38,800 nucleotides of DNA, taken from positions 1 through 38,800 of the forward strand of contig JAUYJY010000033.1 of assembly GCA_030699205.1 (NCBI GenBank), given 5' to 3'. The position numbers and the translations under genes are program-made. Numbering within the stretch: position 1 is the stretch's first letter; each line of letters opens with the position of its first letter. Under the pieces are notes generated by a model. It made no database searches and was not told the origin of the DNA. It worked only from the letters and a program-made list of their open reading frames with translations. This DNA comes from Candidatus Pacearchaeota archaeon (lineage in GTDB: Archaea; Nanobdellota; Nanobdellia; Pacearchaeales; GW2011-AR1). Below, piece by piece: positions 1 to 7,646 of this stretch.

Positions 1-57
1 CAGAATTCTCTATCTGTACAATTCTGAAAACAATTGTGCTAATCAACAGAATTGTCC

Positions 58-134
58 ATATTTTGAACAGTTTTTTGTTCTTCCGCTAATAGTCTAAGAC
101 AAATACCTTTCAATTATAAATGTCTTAGACTATA
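58..134 (-). repeat. 93-bp double-hairpin element, copy 1 (truncated, inside BRO gene)
   Basis: This copy matches the other five from the TA-ended left hairpin through most of the right hairpin, but lacks the last 16 bases (the TTTTGTCTTCTGCTATA side). It lies exactly where the BRO reading frame stops resembling its family, so it appears to have inserted into that gene. The truncated end merges into unrelated sequence at 1-57, in which I see no gene. Confidence 0.85.
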
Positions 135-766
135 GTAAAAATTAATTCTAAATTGTCCATATAATCTCTTAAATTTTCTCTTTTTAATTTCTTAAACTCT
201 TTATATTCTTCAACAGTCTTTCTAAATGCAGCTTTACTTATTTAATTAGTGAGTATTGCAAATTCAATATCTTCTTGAACACCACGGTTTTTCCATTCGT
301 CTGTTAATTCCTGCCTTATTGCAATCCCCCTTAATCTTTTTTCAATCCATTCTTTAGAATATCCTTTTTTCTCATAAAGTTGTTTCATTCTTTCTTGGGC
401 AAGTTCGGGATTTTCAATTTCCTGCAATCTTTCATATCCTACCTTGGCTAACCATCTTTTGAAAGGCTCTGCTTTTTTTGAAGGAATTGACTGAATAATC
501 CTAAATATACCCTCTGTGTCGGCACAATCTGTTTCATATTCCTTACCATCTTCTGATTTAAGTTTCAGTTGTCGACAAAATGTCGATAACTCAATATCTG
601 AAGATTCTTTTTCCCTAACCTTTAGCCTATACCAATAATCATTAGGGTTTACACTATCTGTCAAAACTCCCACTACATCTACAACCGAAAAAAACCATTT
701 ATCTCCAATTAATTTTCTTCTTATTCTTTTTCCATTAAAAATTGCGATATATGTTTCCTCTTTCAT
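125..766 (-). pseudogene. BRO-family (prophage antirepressor) gene, broken
   Basis: The reading frame from the ATG at 766 encodes a BRO-N type protein. The N-terminal part (WFFSVVDVVGVLTDSVNP, then DTEGIFRIIQSIPS and FKRWLAKVGYERLQE) is the fold usual in phage antirepressors and DNA-binding BRO proteins. An in-frame TAA at 242-244 stops it after 174 residues. Beyond that stop the same frame continues with typical family sequence (ISKAAFRKTVEEYKEFKKLK, then NLELIFTI), until it meets the 93-bp repeat at 134, whose own TAA (125-127) closes the frame. Full-length relatives have more residues after the LIFT region. So the gene carries two lesions, a nonsense mutation and a repeat insertion. A shortened 174-residue product could still be made. 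Function in this host is unknown. Confidence 0.8.
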
Positions 767-781
767 GTTTCTTTAAGTTTT

Positions 782-988
782 CTAAACTTTAAATTTATTT
801 GCTTTCTTTCCATCTAAATAAATTATAATAATCTTTCTTCTTTTATCTTCAGCGAGACAAGAGTACAATTCCTCTCCTTTTTTCAAATCACAACCATCCA
901 CAATTAGTTTATTAATTGAAATATAAGCTGTAGCTCTTTTGAATATTATCTTGCTTTTCCAGCCAATTCCAAGAAATCTTTTTATCAT
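782..988 (-). CDS. Small hypothetical protein, AbrB-like appearance
   Basis: This 68-residue protein is basic at both ends, with a central stretch (ISINKLIVDGCDLKKGEELY) that recalls the swapped-hairpin AbrB/SpoVT fold: a strand, a short helix, then a GxxLKKGEE turn. The resemblance is by eye and weak. Its start codon overlaps the stop codon of the upstream gene by four bases (ATGA), so the two are translationally coupled. It lies 15 bases before the BRO pseudogene and probably belongs to the same phage-derived remnant. Confidence 0.6.
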   Translation of the reverse strand: MIKRFLGIGWKSKIIFKRATAYISINKLIVDGCDLKKGEELYSCLAEDKRRKIIIIYLDGKKANKFKV

Positions 989-1233
989 GTGCGTTTATTC
1001 TTTAATTTATTTTCAGAGAAGCATACAAGTTTTCCCCATGTTTGAATATCGCATGGATATCCTAAGTTTTCTTCTTCATTGATTTCATCAATAAATCTTT
1101 TCCAGTCATGCAAATTAAATATTTCAGAATTTTTAATAATTAGATTAACAATAAACTCATGCATATAAGTTCTTCTGCCTAAGCTATATCTGAAAGCTGC
1201 AATTATTAACAATCTAATATCTTTATTGTCCAT
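985..1233 (-). CDS. Small phage-type hypothetical protein
   Basis: This 82-residue protein contains RYSLGRRTYMHEFIVNLI followed by a helical region and a conserved-looking Trp/Cys tail (CDIQTWGKL). The RYxLGRRTY pattern is familiar from small phage proteins of unknown function. A TATA-like stretch (TTTAAATATAT, 1252-1262 read on this strand) lies about 24 bases before the ATG, so the transcript is probably leaderless. It leads an operon with the next gene (ATGA overlap) and diverges from the AbrB-like gene at 1310. No function is assigned. Confidence 0.6.
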   Translation of the reverse strand: MDNKDIRLLIIAAFRYSLGRRTYMHEFIVNLIIKNSEIFNLHDWKRFIDEINEEENLGYPCDIQTWGKLVCFSENKLKNKRT

Positions 1234-1243
1234 ACATGTTTTA

Positions 1244-1275
1244 GGTGCCTCATATATTTAAACCTTGCGGTGCCT
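1244..1275. promoter_or_regulatory. Divergent promoter region with paired GGTGCCT boxes
   Basis: GGTGCCT occurs twice in direct orientation, at 1244-1250 and 1269-1275, spaced 25 bases. Each copy sits beside one of the two divergent TATA boxes (TTTAAATATAT for the minus-strand operon, TTTATATATA at 1281-1290 for the plus-strand gene). The arrangement suggests a shared operator, perhaps for the adjacent AbrB-like protein; that link is inference. Confidence 0.4.
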
Positions 1276-1309
1276 AAAGATTTATATATAAAATCATCCA
1301 TATAATATA

Positions 1310-1480
1310 ATGAAGATACAAAAGAGATTTTTAAGAAACCATAATGGAAAAGATTATTATAAGTATGTTGTGAATATTCCTCCGATGGTGTTAAAGGAAG
1401 CTGGATTAAAATACGGAGAAGAAGTTGAAGTCAAAGTAAAGAATGGAAAGATTGTTTTGGGAAAGAAGAAGGGGAAATGA
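1310..1480 (+). CDS. AbrB/SpoVT-type DNA-binding protein
   Basis: This 56-residue protein has the layout of AbrB/SpoVT swapped-hairpin transcription factors: a strand (YYKYVVNIPPMVLKEAGLK), then GEEVEVKVKNGKIVL and a Lys-rich tail. Family members are about 45-60 residues, act as dimers, and often serve as antitoxins or autoregulators. A TATA box at 1281-1290 lies about 25 bases before the ATG, indicating a leaderless transcript. No toxin gene follows: the next gene is the convergent glutamate-type dehydrogenase. Confidence 0.75.
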   Translation: MKIQKRFLRNHNGKDYYKYVVNIPPMVLKEAGLKYGEEVEVKVKNGKIVLGKKKGK

Positions 1481-1503
1481 AATTTTATTAAATGTTTGAC
1501 TTT

Positions 1504-2640
1504 TTATCTATAATTTCTATTTGCCATAGCTTTCTTGATTCTTTCCATTGCGATTTGAGTCGCCGCTTCCCTAGGAGTTATCTTTTTCTTAAATGCCGTC
1601 TGCAAAACATGGTCTGTGTTTTTTACAAGTTTTTCTTCTATTAATTTATTCATGTCTTCTACTGTGCCTCCGATGTATTCTACATAGCTTGAAATAACTC
1701 CTCCAGCGTTTGCAACAAAGTCAGGGATAATAAGAATTTTTTTTGACAGCTCTTCTTCTATTTCTATGGGCATCGGAATATTTGCCGCCTCTACAATTAT
1801 TTTTGCTTTTACCTTGTCTTTGTTTGTGTTGTTTATGACGTCTGGAAGTGCTGCAGGAATTAGAACATCTACTGGAAGTTCAAATATCTTTTTTGACTCA
1901 AGATGTTCACCATCTCCATGAATTACAGAACCTCTTTCTTCCTTTATTTTCATAGTTTTTTTGAAATCCAGACCATCTGAATTATACAACACTCCTTGGC
2001 TATCTGAAACAGCAACTATTTTTGCCCCATATTCTTCTAATTTCTTGAATGTGAAAGTTCCCACATTCCCAAATCCTTCTATTGCTATTGTTGCTCCCTT
2101 AATTGGGATTTTTGCATGCTCTAAGGCAACCTTAGTTGAATATGCCACTCCGAATCCTGTGCTTCCAAGTTCGTGAGGAAGTCCACAAGCTTTTTTCCCC
2201 CCAACTTCCTGACAAAACCCAAGAGGTTTTCCGGTTGCAGAATTAAAGTTTCCGTTTGATATCACAAACGTTTCCATATCCTTTTCATTTGTGTTTATAT
2301 CCGGGGCGGCGACATATTCTGAAGGTGCAATGTTTTTTAACGCTCTTCCAAAAGATTTTATAAAATCAATTTTTTTATTTTCTTGGGTTTTTTTATCATA
2401 GATAATTCCTGATTTTCCTCCTCCAAAAGGTAAATCTGCGAGTGCATTTTTCAGAGTCATTGCTCTTGCTAAACGAAAAACTTCTTTAATATCCACGGAG
2501 GGAGTCATGCGGATTCCGCCCTTTGCAGGACCCAATGCAGTGTTGTCTAAAACGGTAAATCCACGCATTCCTGTCTTGGGATCATAGACCTCTATAATTT
2601 TTTCAGGACCTATGTCATCTGCGAAATTATCTAATTCCAT
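1504..2640 (-). CDS. gdhA: Glu/Leu/Phe/Val dehydrogenase (NAD(P)-dependent glutamate dehydrogenase type)
   Basis: The enzyme interconverts glutamate with 2-oxoglutarate and ammonia. Visible motifs: GPAKGGIRM (38-46), Lys64 in MTLKNA, the catalytic Lys76 in PFGGGKSG, Asp114 in AAPDINT, and the Rossmann loop GFGNVG (189-194) followed by an NAD-domain with PAALPDVI and VEAANIPM. At 378 residues it is shorter than usual archaeal GDH (about 415-450). The missing part is the N-terminal helix region, and I see no in-frame upstream start. Substrate choice among Glu, Leu and Phe cannot be settled by eye. It is a single gene, convergent with the AbrB-like gene. Confidence 0.88.
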   Translation of the reverse strand: MELDNFADDIGPEKIIEVYDPKTGMRGFTVLDNTALGPAKGGIRMTPSVDIKEVFRLARAMTLKNALADLPFGGGKSGIIYDKKTQENKKIDFIKSFGRALKNIAPSEYVAAPDINTNEKDMETFVISNGNFNSATGKPLGFCQEVGGKKACGLPHELGSTGFGVAYSTKVALEHAKIPIKGATIAIEGFGNVGTFTFKKLEEYGAKIVAVSDSQGVLYNSDGLDFKKTMKIKEERGSVIHGDGEHLESKKIFELPVDVLIPAALPDVINNTNKDKVKAKIIVEAANIPMPIEIEEELSKKILIIPDFVANAGGVISSYVEYIGGTVEDMNKLIEEKLVKNTDHVLQTAFKKKITPREAATQIAMERIKKAMANRNYR

Positions 2641-2776
2641 TTTTTATATTAAGAAGATTTTATTCTGATTAATAAACTTAATGGAAACAGGGTTAATTTC
2701 ATTTCTATAAATGGAATGAAGAAAATAACAATTTATATTCCTTTTTATCTAAATTTAAATACAAATCTAATAAATA

Positions 2777-2920
2777 ATGTGTCTAATAAAATGCGACACT
2801 ATAAATCCACGCACTAACTTTTTTAGTTTTACAGATTACCAGATTGATAATTTAACAACCCCTTATCTTTATTCACAAGCAATTTCTAAAATACTTTTCA
2901 CCATTAATTATTATTGTTAA
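2777..2920 (+). CDS. Possible 47-residue protein
   Basis: An open frame begins at an ATG about 22 bases after a TATA-like ATTTAAATAC (2753-2762) in the spacer between the dehydrogenase and the M42 peptidase genes. The product (MCLIKCDTINPRTNFFSF at its start, two Cys near the N-terminus and one at the end) matches nothing I recognise. Spacing fits a leaderless gene, but length and composition could be chance. Confidence 0.25.
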   Translation: MCLIKCDTINPRTNFFSFTDYQIDNLTTPYLYSQAISKILFTINYYC

Positions 2921-2930
2921 ATCAAAAATT

Positions 2931-3941
2931 TTAGTATTCTTTCTTTGGGGGGTCTTTCAAGAAAACTTGAAGGACTTTTATTGCCTCTTTTATATCTCTT
3001 CGGGATGCAATTCCCACCGGAGTGTGTAAATTACCCACGGCAACTCCAAAAACTGCGGAAGGGATTCCGCCCTTTGCCGCAAATACTGACGTGGCGTCTG
3101 TCGTCCCTGATTCGCTGACCTCTAATTGTATTTTTACTTTGGCTTTTTTTGCTGCTTTTTTTATCTCATCAACGAGAAGACGATGTGCAAGCATTTCAGC
3201 ATCTTTTATTGTTAAGACAGGGCCATTTCTTAACATAATACTTTCATCAAACTCATTATGTGGAGTTACATCAATTGCTATTGCATAGTCAGGATTTAAA
3301 TTAAATACAGATGCCTTTGCACCGTATAACCCCACTTCTTCCTGAACTGTAAAAACAAAGATTACTTCTGATTCTGTTTTTATATTCTTCATTAATTCCA
3401 GGAGAATGAAACACCCAATTCTATCGTCTAAGGCCTTTCCTGCAATAATATCCCCTTCATTTAAATGGCAATAATCCGAGCTTTCGCTAAAAGAGGCGTA
3501 GCTTCCAACATCAACGCCCAAATTTAAAATTTCTTTTTTTGTCAAACCAGTATAAACAAATAAATCATCCATTTTCAAATTTTTTTCTAAATCCGCAGAG
3601 TCCAAAATATTTGGGGTTGTAACTATTCCCCCTATCTTTTTCCCCCTCTTTCCTTCTATATAGATTTTCTGACCTAATAAAATATATGGGTCTATCCCAC
3701 CTATTGGACTTACAGAAAGCCAGCCCTTTTTGCTAATTGAACTAATCATCAATCCAATTTCATCCATATGGGCCATGAACATAACAGCAGGTTTTTTTCC
3801 AGGTTTTATCGCAATGATATTTCCCATGTGGTCAACTTTAATGTTCTTTAGATATTTTTTTGATTCCTTAATAATAAACTTTCTAACCCCATTTTCGTCT
3901 CCGCTAATACCCTTTAAATTTATTAGATTTTGCAAAACCAC
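2931..3941 (-). CDS. M42 family (TET-type) aminopeptidase
   Basis: This is a two-metal aminopeptidase of the M42 family, which in archaea forms large TET dodecamers that trim peptides left by the proteasome. The metal and catalytic residues are all present: His58 and Asp60 (MAHMDE), Asp172 (ALDDRIG), Glu201-Glu202 (VQEEVGLYG), Asp224 (AIDVTPH) and His306 (NLHTPVG). The length of 336 residues is normal. Translation appears to start at GTG (3941), with GAGGT a few bases upstream. Which TET subtype (glutamyl, leucyl or lysyl) it is cannot be read directly. Confidence 0.9.
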   Translation of the reverse strand: MVLQNLINLKGISGDENGVRKFIIKESKKYLKNIKVDHMGNIIAIKPGKKPAVMFMAHMDEIGLMISSISKKGWLSVSPIGGIDPYILLGQKIYIEGKRGKKIGGIVTTPNILDSADLEKNLKMDDLFVYTGLTKKEILNLGVDVGSYASFSESSDYCHLNEGDIIAGKALDDRIGCFILLELMKNIKTESEVIFVFTVQEEVGLYGAKASVFNLNPDYAIAIDVTPHNEFDESIMLRNGPVLTIKDAEMLAHRLLVDEIKKAAKKAKVKIQLEVSESGTTDATSVFAAKGGIPSAVFGVAVGNLHTPVGIASRRDIKEAIKVLQVFLKDPPKKEY

Positions 3942-4035
3942 TTTTTAACCTCTATATTATCTGTACCTTTTGATATTTAAAGGTTGTTGGTTTTAATGTT
4001 CTAACTTGCTCGTTTAAATAGGAAATTAGTCAGCA

Positions 4036-5154
4036 TTACTTTGAAAATCTATGATTTATATAATCTATTAAAGCACTTCCCGTAAGCCTTGAAGTTGAGG
4101 GGCCATTTCTAACATAAAATTCTTCTTCTTTTCCATCCCTTAAAAAAACTCTTCTGTTTGATGGGAGGCAATCTATTTTTAAGATATGCTTATCATCTAA
4201 TGGAAATAATTCATATCTTATAAACTGAAAATATTGTCTTCCAATATGCTGTTTTACTAAATTTGCAAAATGCAAGTTTAACTTGTCATTATTTTCAAAG
4301 GCATCTTTTTCTAAACCTATGACTTCTCCAGCATCTGAAACTCCAATTAATAATGTCCCCCCTTCCGAGTTCAAATATGCGGCAAGAGTTTTTAATACGG
4401 AGAGTTCTATTTTTTTGTCTATTTCTCCAGTGTGTATATTTGTTCTTAATGTTGTTTTAAATTCCAATTTATCGCCTTCTCCTTTTTGGATTAATCTTGC
4501 TAATTTTTCTGAAGACGTTTCTATATATTTTTTAGATTTGAAGATTCTTGGATTTTTGTTCATAAAATTTAGAATTAAAGAACTAAGAATATTGTTTCTT
4601 GGAGATTTCATATAAAAATATCCTCCAATAGAAACCATTAGAGAACCAAGAGCATAGATGATTAAGTCGGTTATTGTATTCCCTGTTCCTATTTGTTGCA
4701 AACTAAAACCAAAATATGTGTCCATTGAAAATTCAAATATTTCCCAAACTCCTCCTATTGCAAATGATAATGAGAAAGATAAGAGAATAATCATAAATGG
4801 GCTTATATCTATTAATTCTTCCTGATATAAAACATAGACTACCGTAAATCCTATAAATCCAAGAATTACAGATGCTCCAAATGTAAGTAAATTATCCCAC
4901 CAATTTCCATTAAAGAATTGTCTAACTTCACTAAGATAGAAAATTGCGTAAATGATTATTAACATTATAACTTGAGTTTCTGCCCTTGTTTCTATTTTAA
5001 AGAATTTTCTCATAATCCTTGGAATATATGTAGCTAAAAAAGTTAAAATTAGGAAAATCATTATCAATGGCCTGTTTTTAGAATAAGCGCCTATCAACGC
5101 AAGAACTATGAGAATCCTTATAAAATTTGTAACTATTGTATTTACTTTCCCCAT
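4036..5154 (-). CDS. Membrane protein fused to an AlbA_2 (Schlafen-like) domain
   Basis: Residues 1-185 form about six membrane segments, with FNGNWWDNLLTFGASVILGF and GGVWEIFEFSMD, a pattern of DUF2238-like membrane proteins. Residues 215-372 are a cytoplasmic AlbA_2/Schlafen-type domain: DKLEFKTTLR near its start, AYLNSEGGTLLIGVSD in the middle and EEFYVRNGPSTSRL near the end. AlbA_2 domains bind nucleic acid or nucleotide and are mostly found in regulators and defence proteins. Its attachment to a membrane module is unusual. The gene is monocistronic, between the M42 peptidase and the redox operon. Role unknown. Confidence 0.75.
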   Translation of the reverse strand: MGKVNTIVTNFIRILIVLALIGAYSKNRPLIMIFLILTFLATYIPRIMRKFFKIETRAETQVIMLIIIYAIFYLSEVRQFFNGNWWDNLLTFGASVILGFIGFTVVYVLYQEELIDISPFMIILLSFSLSFAIGGVWEIFEFSMDTYFGFSLQQIGTGNTITDLIIYALGSLMVSIGGYFYMKSPRNNILSSLILNFMNKNPRIFKSKKYIETSSEKLARLIQKGEGDKLEFKTTLRTNIHTGEIDKKIELSVLKTLAAYLNSEGGTLLIGVSDAGEVIGLEKDAFENNDKLNLHFANLVKQHIGRQYFQFIRYELFPLDDKHILKIDCLPSNRRVFLRDGKEEEFYVRNGPSTSRLTGSALIDYINHRFSK

Positions 5155-5218
5155 TTTTTGTTTATTATTTAAAGAATAGAGATATATAAAAAATTGAGTG
5201 TTTTAGAATGCTATAAAA

Positions 5219-5932
5219 TTAAATGATTCCTAAACTAATTATTCCCCTTGCCCATAAAATCAATAAGATTCCAAGTAAAATCATTACAATTCCAATAAAT
5301 AGCCTCATCCATTTTTTCTGCGTATCTTTCCATCTTTGAATTGTTTTTGCTTTCATTCCAAAAAAGACTAATAATAAAATTATTATTAATGGAAGAACAA
5401 AGATAAAATTATATAAAAGTAAAAGTAAAAAAACCTTGAAAGAAAATCCTATTTTTGCGAGTAATGTTGTAATTGCTAAGTATGGTCCTCCAGTGCATGG
5501 AAGCTCTACCGCCGCCACAAACATTCCAAGAACAATGCTTCCCGGAATAGAAACTTTTTTTATCATCTTCTTGATTTGCTCTGCTCTTTTTGGAGGAATT
5601 TGCAAAGTCAAACCGCGACCATACCAAAAGAAGTCTTTTATTTCAAGAACGCCCATAGCAATAACTAAAATTCCAACAATCCAGCTTAGCGCATAGCTGA
5701 TATTTAGTTTTTGTATAAATAATAAAAGACCAAACCCGGCAGCAAGGTAAGTTACAAACACCGCAGTTATATAAATCGCTCCAACTTTAAGCATTTTTGA
5801 CCTGTCTTTTGACAAGCCGACAAGAGTTGCAAGGAGTAAAATTAAAACGCCAATTGCGCATGGATTTATTGAATCTACTAAAGCAGTTATTAAAACTACA
5901 GGTAGGGTTGGAAGGGCTATTTCCACAGCCAT
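5219..5932 (-). CDS. ccdA: CcdA/DsbD-type transmembrane electron carrier
   Basis: CcdA-family proteins move reducing equivalents from cytoplasmic thioredoxin across the membrane to extracytoplasmic thioredoxin-like proteins. This 237-residue protein has six hydrophobic segments and the two expected redox cysteines in symmetric Pro-Cys contexts: Cys25 (SINPCAIG) and Cys146 (ELPCTGGPY). It begins one base after the stop codon of the thioredoxin-like gene, in an operon VKOR - thioredoxin-like - CcdA. I infer that its substrate is the adjacent CPHC protein. Confidence 0.88.
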   Translation of the reverse strand: MAVEIALPTLPVVLITALVDSINPCAIGVLILLLATLVGLSKDRSKMLKVGAIYITAVFVTYLAAGFGLLLFIQKLNISYALSWIVGILVIAMGVLEIKDFFWYGRGLTLQIPPKRAEQIKKMIKKVSIPGSIVLGMFVAAVELPCTGGPYLAITTLLAKIGFSFKVFLLLLLYNFIFVLPLIIILLLVFFGMKAKTIQRWKDTQKKWMRLFIGIVMILLGILLILWARGIISLGII

Positions 5933-5933
5933 T

Positions 5934-6344
5934 TTATTTATCGTATTCCTCCGGCAAAGGGCAGGAAGTTTTTTCTGCTAATTCTTTAAGTTTTGGTTCT
6001 GAAATGAGTCTTGAGCCATCGCTAAAAGTCCATGTGTCATAGCTCAAGATTTCTTTTTCTATACAAAGTTCTGCCTGTTCGTTTTCTCCCCGAGGATCAC
6101 ACTCAACATAGTTTATGTATCTAAAAGATTCTCCAAATTTCTTCTTTGTATTCGCACAATGAGGACACCAGAAAGCACCATACATAACTGCTCCTTTTTC
6201 AGTGAGGCATTTTGCAAACTCTTCTAATTCTGAAGAGGATTTTTTTGAAGGCAGTAAAAAGATAACCAAAAAAATAACCACGACTAATGCAACTATCCCA
6301 ATTACTAATGACCTATTATTCTGTTTGTTTTTGTGTTTTTTCAT
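5934..6344 (-). CDS. Membrane-anchored thioredoxin-like protein (CPHC)
   Basis: A Lys-rich start followed by one hydrophobic helix (about 12-31) anchors the protein outside the membrane. The rest is a short thioredoxin fold with the active site Cys60-Pro-His-Cys63 in GAFWCPHC. CPHC is the DsbA-type active site, and this domain is typical of the soluble partner of VKOR. Extra cysteines (46, 82, 92 and near the C-terminus) may form structural disulfides. Its start overlaps the VKOR stop by four bases, and the CcdA gene begins one base after its own stop. Confidence 0.87.
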   Translation of the reverse strand: MKKHKNKQNNRSLVIGIVALVVVIFLVIFLLPSKKSSSELEEFAKCLTEKGAVMYGAFWCPHCANTKKKFGESFRYINYVECDPRGENEQAELCIEKEILSYDTWTFSDGSRLISEPKLKELAEKTSCPLPEEYDK

Positions 6345-6868
6345 TTTTTACCTTTTACACGAATTAAAACAAGGATTAGCGAAAGAATTAAAACAGCATC
6401 AAGAGAAATACAGAATATGCAGTAAGTTTTCAGTATAAAATGTTGAATCAGGAATAAGTAAAATCCATAAATCACTCCAAAAATTAGCAATCCCTTCATC
6501 CATCTCCGATTTTTTTCAGGGGAAACCCAAAGAAATTTCTTGTTTTTATATTTTGTATTTAATAAAAAGATAAATAACAAAGTTAAGAACCCAAGAAATG
6601 CATTTGAGGTTACTGCATCAAAGAAGATATTTATTCCAGATATGTCTATCAATGGCAAAGGAATGGAAAAATCTATTGTTAACAAATATGATAAACCATC
6701 AATGTTTGCGTATGGGCTTTTATTCACAATCCCGCAATCAAATGATTGTCCAAACGTGCAAAACTTACTTGCCGATGGTGAGAGATGTTCATACCATAAA
6801 AAAAGAGATATCAACATCCCCAAAATTAAAATAATATTAAGTGCTTTTGATAATCTGTTCTTTTCCAT
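6341..6868 (-). CDS. VKOR family disulfide-forming membrane protein
   Basis: Vitamin K epoxide reductase homologues act like DsbB: they reoxidise a thioredoxin-like partner and pass the electrons to quinone. Visible features: Cys37 and Cys45 in the outer loop (SFDCGIVNKSPYANI), the active CxxC at Cys150-Cys153 (CIFCISLD) in the last helix pair, and about five membrane helices in 175 residues. The start is preceded by GAGAGGAGAG, a good ribosome site, and TATA-like sequence further up (about 6885-6909), so this operon probably has a leader. It heads the three-gene redox operon. Confidence 0.9.
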   Translation of the reverse strand: MEKNRLSKALNIILILGMLISLFLWYEHLSPSASKFCTFGQSFDCGIVNKSPYANIDGLSYLLTIDFSIPLPLIDISGINIFFDAVTSNAFLGFLTLLFIFLLNTKYKNKKFLWVSPEKNRRWMKGLLIFGVIYGFYLFLIQHFILKTYCIFCISLDAVLILSLILVLIRVKGKK

Positions 6869-7053
6869 CTCTCCTCTCGATTATATAAAATTTCTTAAAT
6901 TTATAAATGTAATCACTGCCATTCTCTTGCGTCTTATCCAGAATTATCAATTAGAGAATTCCCCTTGAGTATATCAAATTATAAAAATCACTCATAATTA
7001 TATATCGTTTTGAAAACAATTATTTTTATAATCTCTTAATGCGTAAAGATTCT

Positions 7054-7464
7054 ATGAAAAAGGGCAATTTATTTTTATGGCTTTTTGTTTTTATGTTTTT
7101 TATCGGATTTATTGAAATTGCATCAGCCCATGATTCTTCCTACGGCAGTGAATATGGTGGAATTGAGTATGGAAGCTATTCCGCATTCTATAATGATTAT
7201 TATTCAAATAGAATTCCCCCAAACAGAATGTCAGATTATTTTAATTATGGCGGATATTGGCAGAACCCAAACTATTGGAAGGAATACCGAAATAAAAAAT
7301 GGGGCAGTGTTGAGGTAAACAACTACTATATTGAAAATAATTATTATTTCAATAACTATCCCGAAAGAAAATATTCAAATGTGGGCAAAACATATTCCAC
7401 GCCCGTTATGAGGAACAACATGATAATTGATTGCGGAAAGAACTGGAATTATCGCTTGTGTTAA
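7054..7464 (+). CDS. Secreted Tyr/Asn-rich protein
   Basis: The product begins MKKGNLFLWLFVFMFFIGF and has a signal peptide ending near EIASA, then a mature region of about 110 residues very rich in Tyr, Asn and Gly (YGSEYGGIEYGSYSAFYNDY). Two Cys lie in the last 15 residues. I chose the ATG at 7054 over 7039 because the TATA-like stretch TTTTTATAAT (about 7022-7031) then lies the usual 25-28 bases upstream; starting at 7039 would add five residues. The low-complexity aromatic mature part suggests a surface or extracellular structural protein, but no family is recognised. Confidence 0.65.
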   Translation: MKKGNLFLWLFVFMFFIGFIEIASAHDSSYGSEYGGIEYGSYSAFYNDYYSNRIPPNRMSDYFNYGGYWQNPNYWKEYRNKKWGSVEVNNYYIENNYYFNNYPERKYSNVGKTYSTPVMRNNMIIDCGKNWNYRLC

Positions 7465-7519
7465 TCTTAATTAATATGTTTCTCATAAATTTATATCTCT
7501 TAGCCATATATTATGCAAA

Positions 7520-7612
7520 TATAGCAGAAGACAAAATATTTTGAACAGTTTTTTGTTCTTCCGCTAATAGTCTAAGACAAATACTGTTCAATTATAAATG
7601 TCTTAGACTATA
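7520..7612 (-). repeat. 93-bp double-hairpin element, copy 2
   Basis: Full-length copy in the reverse orientation, ends TATAGC...GACTATA. It ends six bases before the TATA-like sequence (GTTTATTTATT) of the permuted GTPase gene, so it lies directly behind that promoter. Its spacer between the two halves of the left hairpin carries the ACTGTTC variant also seen in copy 6. Confidence 0.95.
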
Positions 7613-7646
7613 CTAAGGTTTATTTATTCAAAAAATAGGCATTAGT

